Below, piece by piece: positions 1 through 5,283 of a stretch of DNA of 10,725 nucleotides (position 1 is its first letter; each line of letters begins with the position of its first letter). Made by a program: the position numbers and the translations under genes. This DNA comes from Sphingomonadales bacterium. Lineage in GTDB: Bacteria; Pseudomonadota; Alphaproteobacteria; Sphingomonadales; Sphingomonadaceae. The stretch is taken from NCBI GenBank assembly GCA_004292705.1, contig RDXA01000398.1:1-10725 (forward strand), given 5' to 3'. The notes under the pieces are model-generated. The model worked only from the letters and a program-made list of their open reading frames with translations, was not told where the DNA came from and did not search any database.

Positions 1-1780
1 CCCGGCGAATATGCTGGCCATTCGCGGAGGGCGACCGGAAACGCTGCGGCTGCGCGACTTCATTCAAGCCTTCATCACCTTCCGCGAGGAAGTGATCACC
101 CGCCGCACCAAGTACGAACTCGCCAAGGCGCGGGAACGGGCGCATATCTTGCTAGGTCTGGTTGTTGCGGTATCAAACCTCGACGAAGTCGTGGCGATGA
201 TCCGCTCCGCCCCCAACCCGGCCGAAGCCCGCGCCCGCCTGATGGCCAAGGAATGGCCGATCGGTGACATCGCGCAATATATCCGCCTCGTCGAAGCGAT
301 CGAGCCGAGTGCGGATCAGGAAGGCGGCACCTACCACCTGTCCGAACGGCAGGTGAAGGCGATCCTCGAACTGCGTCTCCACCGCTTGACCGCACTGGGT
401 CGCGACGAGATCGGCGGAGAGCTGCAGGGGCTTTCGGTGGCCATCGAAGAATACCTCTCGATCCTTGCCGACCGGGTGAAGCTCTATGGCGTTATGCGGG
501 AGGAACTGGCCGAAATCCGGGCCACGTACGCCACCCCGCGCCTGTCCGAAATTGCGCCCGCGTGGGACGGTCTGGAAGACGAAGACCTGATCGAGCGCGA
601 AGAGATGGTCGTCACCGTGACCCACGGCGGTTACATCAAGCGGACCCCGCTCGATACCTTCCGGGCCCAGGCCCGCGGCGGCAAGGGCCGCTCGGGCATG
701 GCGACCAAGGACGAGGATGCGGTGGTCGAGCTGTTCGTGACCTCCACCCACAACCCCGTATTGTTCTTCACCAACACTGGCCGCGTCTACCGCATGAAGG
801 TGTGGAAGCTGCCCGAAGGTGGTCCGCAGACCAAAGGCCGCCCGATGGTCAACCTCCTGCCGCTGGGCGACGAGGAGCGTGTCACCAACGTCCTCCCCCT
901 GCCCGAGGATGAGGCGAGTTGGGCCAACCTCAACATCGTGTTCGCCACCGAACAGGGCATGGTGCGCCGCAATTCGATGGACGCCTTCACCAACATCCCA
1001 ACCGCCGGCAAATATGCGATGGGTTTCGTCGAGGGTTCGGGCGACCGACTGATCGGGGTGCAACTGCTAACCGAGGAACAGGAAATCTTCCTTGCCAGCG
1101 ACAGTGGCAAAGCGATCCGCTTCTCCGCCACCGACGCGCGCGAGACCAAGAGCCGCACAGGGATCGGCGTGCGCGGCATGAGCCTCAAGAAGGGCGGCAA
1201 GGTCGTGAGTATGGCGGTACTTGCTCCGCTCACCGCTGACTTGGAAACGCGCGAGGCCTATCTGCGCGCCGCGGCATGGAAGAACAATGACGCTGCCCCA
1301 ACCCTGCCCGCTGACCAAGTGGCAGCGATGGCGGAGGGCGAGGAGTTTATCCTCACCATCACCGCCAATGGCTATGGCAAGATTTCCTCGGCCTATGAAT
1401 ACCGCACCACTTCGCGCGGTGGGCAAGGGATCACCAATATCGGCACGCCCGAAAGCAATCCGGATCGCAATGGCCCGGTAGTGGCCAGCTTCCCGGTCAG
1501 GCACGGATCACAGCTGATGCTGGTGACCGATCAGGCCAAGTTGATCCGCCTCGGCATCGATCTGCGCCACCTTGTCGAAGGCGGATTCGAGAACCTCAAG
1601 GGCTTCTCGATTTCCGGGCGCAGCTCGTCAGGGGTGCGGATCTTCGATGTGGCCAAGGACGAACACATCGTCGGTGCGGCATTGATCGACGAGACCGACG
1701 ACCCGGAAAACCCGGCGGAGGAAGTGCCCGCCGCTGATATGGATAGTGGAACTGAGGCGACGGAGCCGCCCGTCACCTGA
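1..1780 (+). CDS. gyrA: DNA gyrase subunit A, C-terminal part (5' end outside window)
   Basis: GyrA is the DNA-breaking and DNA-wrapping subunit of gyrase, which introduces negative supercoils using ATP hydrolysed by GyrB. The reading frame is open from base 2, so the gene enters from the left. The N-terminal winged helix and active-site tyrosine are outside the window. Visible first is the end of the breakage-reunion domain and coiled coil (TRRTKYELAKARERAHIL near 110-160). The C-terminal beta-pinwheel follows, with repeated blade motifs such as VTHGGYIKRT, FTNTGRVYRMKVW and LTITANGYGKISS. A GyrA box is present at 668-688, which favours GyrA over ParC. It reads QARGGKG, where the usual form is QRRGGKG. 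The last 30 or so residues are acidic and Pro/Ala-rich, a common GyrA tail. The stop overlaps the convergent downstream gene by 8 bases. The family call is firm. Confidence 0.96.
   Translation, partial: PANMLAIRGGRPETLRLRDFIQAFITFREEVITRRTKYELAKARERAHILLGLVVAVSNLDEVVAMIRSAPNPAEARARLMAKEWPIGDIAQYIRLVEAIEPSADQEGGTYHLSERQVKAILELRLHRLTALGRDEIGGELQGLSVAIEEYLSILADRVKLYGVMREELAEIRATYATPRLSEIAPAWDGLEDEDLIEREEMVVTVTHGGYIKRTPLDTFRAQARGGKGRSGMATKDEDAVVELFVTSTHNPVLFFTNTGRVYRMKVWKLPEGGPQTKGRPMVNLLPLGDEERVTNVLPLPEDEASWANLNIVFATEQGMVRRNSMDAFTNIPTAGKYAMGFVEGSGDRLIGVQLLTEEQEIFLASDSGKAIRFSATDARETKSRTGIGVRGMSLKKGGKVVSMAVLAPLTADLETREAYLRAAAWKNNDAAPTLPADQVAAMAEGEEFILTITANGYGKISSAYEYRTTSRGGQGITNIGTPESNPDRNGPVVASFPVRHGSQLMLVTDQAKLIRLGIDLRHLVEGGFENLKGFSISGRSSSGVRIFDVAKDEHIVGAALIDETDDPENPAEEVPAADMDSGTEATEPPVT
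668..688 (+). other. GyrA box (QARGGKG) in the gyrase pinwheel
   Basis: The seven codons encode QARGGKG. This is the GyrA box, the loop that lets gyrase wrap DNA in a positive turn. It differs from the classical QRRGGKG by Ala at the second position. The remaining basic and glycine residues are kept, so wrapping is probably retained. Confidence 0.85.
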
Positions 1781-2438
1781 CGGGCTGCTCTCCGCGCAGA
1801 CACTGCACGATCCCGGTCGCTATCATCACCTGACCAACGTAATAGAGCGGCCAGATGAACACGTCGGGCAGCGGGGCAAGATCGTAGGTGCCCAAGCGCG
1901 AGAAGATCAGCCAGTCGCTCACCACGAACAGCACCGCTCCGGTGCCGACCCGGTATCGCGGATAGTGGCTCATCCACGCGGCTGATGCCATCGCCCCCAA
2001 AAAGGCGGCATAGACCGCAATTTGCACCTCGCCGCTCAGGAAAAAGCTGATCAACGGGGTCGTGATCAGCAGCGTTGCGCCCGCGAGCTTCTGGGTGGGT
2101 GACGGGCGCTGATGGCGGTTGCGCAGATAGAGACCCACCGCGACGACATGCGCCGCCGAGAACAGCGCGCCGCCTACCACAAAATCAAGTTCGATCGCGA
2201 CATCCCCCGCGGAGGCCAGTCCCAGCGTCGTCACCAGCAGCAAACCGTCCGCGCGGTGCTTGCCCAGCGGCACGCGGAGCAGCGCGTAAAGTGCCAGCAG
2301 GCCGACCGAAGCGCCCTTGAGTGCGAGGCCCCACGTGCCCTCGCCCACCGGATTGTCGCGCAGAAAGTAATAGGCGGTCGCCGCCGCAATGCTCGCCAGC
2401 AGCCACGGTCTTTGCTCGATCAACGCCTGCTTTGCCAT
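1773..2438 (-). CDS. YhhN/TMEM86 family membrane protein (lysoplasmalogenase-like)
   Basis: The 221-residue protein is almost entirely hydrophobic, with about seven to eight predicted membrane helices, so it should sit in the inner membrane. Two family-style polar motifs lie inside helices: SAGDVAIE (Asp79) and VVSDWLIF (Asp175). A late YYVGQ segment (199-203) also fits the YhhN family (Pfam YhhN, related to animal TMEM86). Characterised family members hydrolyse the vinyl-ether bond of lysoplasmalogens. Plasmalogens are not typical lipids of this group of bacteria, so the substrate here is an open question. The ATG start is preceded by a purine-rich GGAAGG stretch. The gene converges on gyrA, overlapping its last 8 bases, and diverges from trmFO across 67 bases. 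Family membership is likely; the biochemical role is inferred only. Confidence 0.85.
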   Translation of the reverse strand: MAKQALIEQRPWLLASIAAATAYYFLRDNPVGEGTWGLALKGASVGLLALYALLRVPLGKHRADGLLLVTTLGLASAGDVAIELDFVVGGALFSAAHVVAVGLYLRNRHQRPSPTQKLAGATLLITTPLISFFLSGEVQIAVYAAFLGAMASAAWMSHYPRYRVGTGAVLFVVSDWLIFSRLGTYDLAPLPDVFIWPLYYVGQVMIATGIVQCLRGEQPVR

Positions 2439-2505
2439 CCCTGCCTTCCCGTTGCTTGCCCCTTGGGACTTGCTAGCGGGCTATCACGCAATTACCTGCC
2501 CCGCC
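2439..2505. promoter_or_regulatory. Divergent intergenic region between the YhhN-type gene and trmFO
   Basis: These 67 bases separate two divergent start codons, so at least the minus-strand promoter, and probably both, should lie here or just inside the opposing gene. I see TTGCTT (2452-2457) but no convincing -10 box at standard spacing, and no Shine-Dalgarno sequence directly before the trmFO ATG. The trmFO transcript may therefore be leaderless or weakly initiated. This is inferred from gene layout. Confidence 0.35.
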
Positions 2506-3891
2506 ATGACTGTAGCGGCGACCAGGCACGATGTGCACATCATTGGCGGCGGGCTCGCCGGGAGCGAGGCGGCGTGGCAGCTCGCGCAGCGCGGGATCAA
2601 GGTGCGCCTCTCCGAGATGCGCGGCAGCGGCGAGATGACGCCCGCCCACCAGACCGATGGCCTTGCCGAACTGGTGTGCTCCAACTCCTTCCGCTCGGAC
2701 GATGACACCAAGAATGCGGTCGGGCTGCTGCATCACGAGATGCGGATGCTCGACAGTCTGGTGATGCGTGCGGGCGAAGTCGCGCGCGTGCCCGCAGGCA
2801 GCGCCATGGCGGTCGACCGCGATGTGTTTTCCGCCGAGGTCGGGAAGGCATTGTCGCAACACCCCAATATTACCATCGTGCGCGAGCGGGTCGATGTTTT
2901 GCCGGAGGAGGGGCTCACGATTGTCGCCACCGGGCCGCTGACCGCCGAAGCGCTGGCGGGCTCGATCGTCCGTGCGACCGGGGCGGAGCGGTTGGCTTTC
3001 TTCGACGCGATTGCGCCAATCATCCACCGCGACTCCATCGACATGTCGAAATGCTGGATCCAGTCGCGCTGGAACAAGCGGACCGAGGCCTCGAATGAGG
3101 GCGGCGACTACATCAATTGCCCGATGAACGAGGAACAGTACCGCGCTTTCCACCGCGGGCTGATCGAGGGCGAGAAGTCAGAATTCAAGCAGTGGGAAAA
3201 GGACACCCCTTATTTCGATGGCTGCATGCCAATCGAAGTCATGGCCGAGCGCGGGGTGGAGACCCTTCGCTATGGCCCGATGAAGGGTGTGGGGCTGGAC
3301 AACCCCTTCGATGTCACGCCCGAATTTCCGCAGGGGCGCTGGCCCTATGCCGTGGTGCAGCTGCGGCAGGACAACAAGCTGGGCACGCTGTGGAACATGG
3401 TCGGTTTCCAGACCAAGCTCAAATATGCCGCGCAAATTGAACTGTTCCGCACGATCCCGGGGCTGGAGAATGCCGAGTTCGCGCGGCTGGGCGGGCTGCA
3501 CCGCAACACCTTTCTGAACTCGCCGCAGGTGCTTGATCGCCAGCTGAGGCTCCGGGCGGCGCCGCATATCCGCTTTGCAGGCCAGGTAACGGGGTGCGAG
3601 GGCTATGTCGAAAGCGCCAGCATCGGTCTGGTTGCGGGCATGATGACCGCTGCCGAACTTTCCGGTCGAGCATGGCAACCCTTACCCGCCACCACCGCGC
3701 TGGGCGCTCTGCTCAGCCATATCACCGGCGATGCCGAGGCTGAGACCTTCCAGCCCATGAACGTCAATTTCGGCCTGTTCCCGCCTCTGCATGAGGTCGG
3801 TAAGAAAGCGCGCAAGGAAGCCTATACCGGCCGTGCCAAGGCCGATCTGGCGCGCTGGATCGCCGACACACGCGAAGCTGTTCTTGCCTGA
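2506..3891 (+). CDS. trmFO: Methylenetetrahydrofolate--tRNA-(uracil-5-)-methyltransferase (FADH2-oxidizing)
   Basis: TrmFO makes 5-methyluridine at position 54 of the tRNA T-loop, taking the one-carbon unit from methylenetetrahydrofolate and reducing power from FAD; it is cytosolic. From ATG 2506 the protein is 461 residues, the usual family length. An FAD dinucleotide-binding motif GGGLAG lies at residues 14-19, immediately after the start. Two family cysteines are visible: Cys58 in LVCSNSF and Cys205 in YINCPMNEEQY, matching the pair known to be important for the flavin-linked methyl transfer. GCEGYVESA and GLVAGMMTA near the C-terminal third are typical of the family. The frame is open further upstream to 2389, but that would overlap the divergent gene and add an unrelated N-terminus, so 2506 is preferred. 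No clear ribosome-binding site precedes it. The stop abuts the convergent EF-hand gene. Confidence 0.96.
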   Translation: MTVAATRHDVHIIGGGLAGSEAAWQLAQRGIKVRLSEMRGSGEMTPAHQTDGLAELVCSNSFRSDDDTKNAVGLLHHEMRMLDSLVMRAGEVARVPAGSAMAVDRDVFSAEVGKALSQHPNITIVRERVDVLPEEGLTIVATGPLTAEALAGSIVRATGAERLAFFDAIAPIIHRDSIDMSKCWIQSRWNKRTEASNEGGDYINCPMNEEQYRAFHRGLIEGEKSEFKQWEKDTPYFDGCMPIEVMAERGVETLRYGPMKGVGLDNPFDVTPEFPQGRWPYAVVQLRQDNKLGTLWNMVGFQTKLKYAAQIELFRTIPGLENAEFARLGGLHRNTFLNSPQVLDRQLRLRAAPHIRFAGQVTGCEGYVESASIGLVAGMMTAAELSGRAWQPLPATTALGALLSHITGDAEAETFQPMNVNFGLFPPLHEVGKKARKEAYTGRAKADLARWIADTREAVLA

Positions 3892-4353
3892 TCAGCATTT
3901 GCAGGCAGGCTTCTTCGCCGCCGGTTTGGGCGCGGTCGTGGCGAATTCGCGCGGGGTCAGGCGCTGATCTTTGTCGGCATCGGCGGTGTCGAAGCGCTCG
4001 GCCGTCGCCACTGCCCATTCCTCAAAGGTCAGCAGATTGTTGCCATCCTTGTCGAGAAAACGGAACGCCTCCGTGCGGGACGACAGCATTTCGTTGCGGG
4101 TGATCAGCCGGTCACGGTTCCGATCATAGCGGAAGAAGCGCTGCTCTTCCTTGCTGAGGTCGCTCATTTCAGGCGGTGCGGGGCCTTGGAGGCCGCCGGG
4201 GTCGGCCAGCGGGAGCGCTGTGGGATCGACCACCGGGGCAGGCGGCAGCGGCGGCGGGGCTCCCTGCTCGATGGCGGCCCTGCCCTGCCACCAGAACACA
4301 CCCACCCCCGCCAAGGCGAGCCCGCCCAGCACTCCCAGCACGGCCTGTCGCAA
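3892..4353 (-). CDS. Membrane-anchored EF-hand protein, three calcium loops
   Basis: The 153-residue protein has an N-terminal hydrophobic helix (about 4-22; a signal anchor or uncleaved signal peptide). A Pro/Ala-rich linker (about 31-62) and three EF-hand loops follow: DRNRDRLITRNE (77-88), DKDGNNLLTFEE (101-112) and DADKDQRLTPRE (125-136). Each has acidic or Asn ligands at positions 1, 3 and 5 and Glu at 12, so calcium binding is plausible. It should face the periplasm. The Lys/Pro-rich tail ends in CKC (Cys151, Cys153). The start is TTG: an in-frame TAG lies six codons upstream, and GAGAGGGGGG sits 7 bases before the TTG, making it the best start. A GTG at codon 5 lacks such a site. It lies 45 bases downstream of the squalene-synthase-like gene in the same direction, and its stop touches that of trmFO. 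The partner or function is unknown. Confidence 0.85.
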   Translation of the reverse strand: MRQAVLGVLGGLALAGVGVFWWQGRAAIEQGAPPPLPPAPVVDPTALPLADPGGLQGPAPPEMSDLSKEEQRFFRYDRNRDRLITRNEMLSSRTEAFRFLDKDGNNLLTFEEWAVATAERFDTADADKDQRLTPREFATTAPKPAAKKPACKC

Positions 4354-4360
4354 GGGTCTG

Positions 4361-4370
4361 CCCCCCTCTC
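4361..4370 (-). promoter_or_regulatory. Strong ribosome-binding site deciding the TTG start of the EF-hand gene
   Basis: Read on the minus strand this is GAGAGGGGGG, ending 7 bases before the TTG codon at 4353-4351. An in-frame TAG (4374-4372) excludes any longer form, so this purine tract supports the rare TTG start. Confidence 0.6.
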
Positions 4371-4398
4371 GCTACTACGCCTATGTAACTAGACTGAA

Positions 4399-5061
4399 TT
4401 ATGCGCGAAAGATAGCGGCTCTGAGCGCGGTGAGTGGTGCCATGCGACCATCCATCAACGGCCGCCCTCCACCTCGCAGCGCCCGCAAGGCGAGCGCCTC
4501 AAGCACGGCGAGACCACGCAGCTCGCCCGGGATGCGACAAGCCCCATCGCGCGTGGACAGGCCAGCGGAAATCAGAGCCGCGCGCTCGGCAGGGTCGGAG
4601 ACCCGCGCTGCTGCATCGGCGAGCGCCCACCGTTGTCCCGCAGTCGCTAGACGAACCGCAAGCTCCGGCTGAACTGAAGCAGTGGCCAGTGCAGCAAAGA
4701 AGGCACCGCGCCCCAAGCCCAGCGCCAAGGCCTCGTCGGGACCGATGCGCTCGGCGGTCACAAGCACCTCCCAGGCATCAACCATAGCAGTCAAGGAACC
4801 CTCCCTGCCCAGCCAATGGACGCTGATCGCATCCAGCACCGCATCGCCGCGCGGACGCTCGTGTGGCGGCATGGCCAGTGCCTCGCGCCACCATGCTAGC
4901 CGCATCTGGCCCAGCATCGGCTCGCTGGTACGTGCCACGATCCGTGCCAGCCTGCGATCAAGCTGGAGCGCTGTTGTCAACGGCCCGCGCACTCCGGGGC
5001 TGCTCCAGGCCAGCGCCAGTTCGGCTTCGGACGGTAAGGGATCGTTAGGGTCGGCGGTCAC
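4399..5061 (-). CDS. Squalene/phytoene synthase-like protein lacking the usual aspartate motifs
   Basis: The Ala/Leu-rich, mostly helical protein has about 220 residues. The segment EPMLGQMRLAWWREAL (about 47-62) matches the characteristic helix of the squalene/phytoene synthase superfamily and of its non-catalytic relatives such as mitochondrial NDUFAF6. The family's two Asp-rich metal-binding motifs are not recognisable: the first region reads ALQLDRRLARIV, and the second is reduced to ALADAAARVSD. At 220 residues it is also shorter than true synthases (roughly 280 or more). I therefore read it as a pseudoenzyme or assembly-factor-like member, not a carotenoid or hopanoid enzyme. The start is uncertain: GTG 5061 leaves a family-like N-terminus, while an upstream GTG at 5127 would add 22 residues with no family look. 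It precedes the EF-hand gene by 45 bases and is probably co-transcribed with it. Confidence 0.7.
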   Translation of the reverse strand: MTADPNDPLPSEAELALAWSSPGVRGPLTTALQLDRRLARIVARTSEPMLGQMRLAWWREALAMPPHERPRGDAVLDAISVHWLGREGSLTAMVDAWEVLVTAERIGPDEALALGLGRGAFFAALATASVQPELAVRLATAGQRWALADAAARVSDPAERAALISAGLSTRDGACRIPGELRGLAVLEALALRALRGGGRPLMDGRMAPLTALRAAIFRA

Positions 5062-5151
5062 ATCGTTGCGCCTAGCGAGGCAGCCGCTGGCTTGGCAAGC
5101 GAACTGTCCCAACCCGGCACGCAGCACCCGAAAGAGCGGCCCTCGGGCGTG

Positions 5152-5167
5152 TTAGGACTATCTTAAC
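5152..5167 (+). promoter_or_regulatory. CtrA-like binding site (TTAG-N7-TTAAC)
   Basis: The bases read TTAG GACTATC TTAAC. The consensus for the alphaproteobacterial cell-cycle regulator CtrA is TTAA-N7-TTAA(C), so this is one mismatch off with exact spacing, and it is oriented toward the pilus-like operon. CtrA is known to control pilus and flagellar genes in Caulobacter and relatives. The site lies about 117 bases before the TadG-like start codon, a normal promoter distance. The -10 element is not obvious (TTTACC at 5187-5192 is a weak candidate). It could instead act on the divergent gene. Confidence 0.55.
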
Positions 5168-5271
5168 CACGATCCTTTCCGTTCCGTTTACCAGCGCAGC
5201 TTATGGGCGGAGGATGCATCTGGACTGTCCGCAGGATTTGCGTGCGGGCGTCACAGAAAGGCACCGAACCG

Positions 5272-5277
5272 AAGGGG
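5272..5277 (+). promoter_or_regulatory. Shine-Dalgarno site fixing the TadG-like start at 5284
   Basis: AAGGGG lies 6 bases before ATG 5284. This supports 5284 over the upstream in-frame ATG at 5203 and the downstream ATG at 5296. Confidence 0.55.
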
Positions 5278-5283
5278 CGAGAA

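Larger units (their letters stand above)
5062..5283. other. Divergent intergenic region before the pilus-like operon
   Basis: This stretch separates the minus-strand synthase-like gene from the plus-strand TadG-like gene. It holds the CtrA-like box at 5152-5167 and the Shine-Dalgarno of the TadG-like gene at 5272-5277. An in-frame ATG at 5203 would extend the TadG-like protein by 27 residues, but that extension (a Cys/Arg/Lys-rich segment) does not resemble the family. I therefore treat 5203-5283 as leader. No small gene or clear hairpin was seen. Confidence 0.6.

Noticed and set aside
173..1063. Long minus-strand open frame (296 codons) opposite gyrA
   Set aside because: It lies wholly antisense to the well-conserved gyrA frame. 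Its His/Asp/Val-rich composition is the usual shadow of a high-GC gene, and no domain is recognisable.
2389..2505. 39-residue N-terminal extension of TrmFO
   Set aside because: It would overlap the divergent gene's start, and the FAD motif normally lies within the first 20 residues, as it does from ATG 2506.
5062..5127. 22-residue extension of the squalene/phytoene synthase-like protein from GTG 5127
   Set aside because: The added residues do not look like the family, and the ribosome-binding site is no better than for GTG 5061. The choice is uncertain.
5138..5148. GCCC-TC-GGGC inverted repeat upstream of the CtrA-like box
   Set aside because: A 4-base stem with a 2-base loop is too small to be meaningful in high-GC DNA.
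5203..5283. 27-residue N-terminal extension of the TadG-like protein from ATG 5203
   Set aside because: The extension has no family resemblance and would place the membrane helix too far in. ATG 5284 has a good Shine-Dalgarno.
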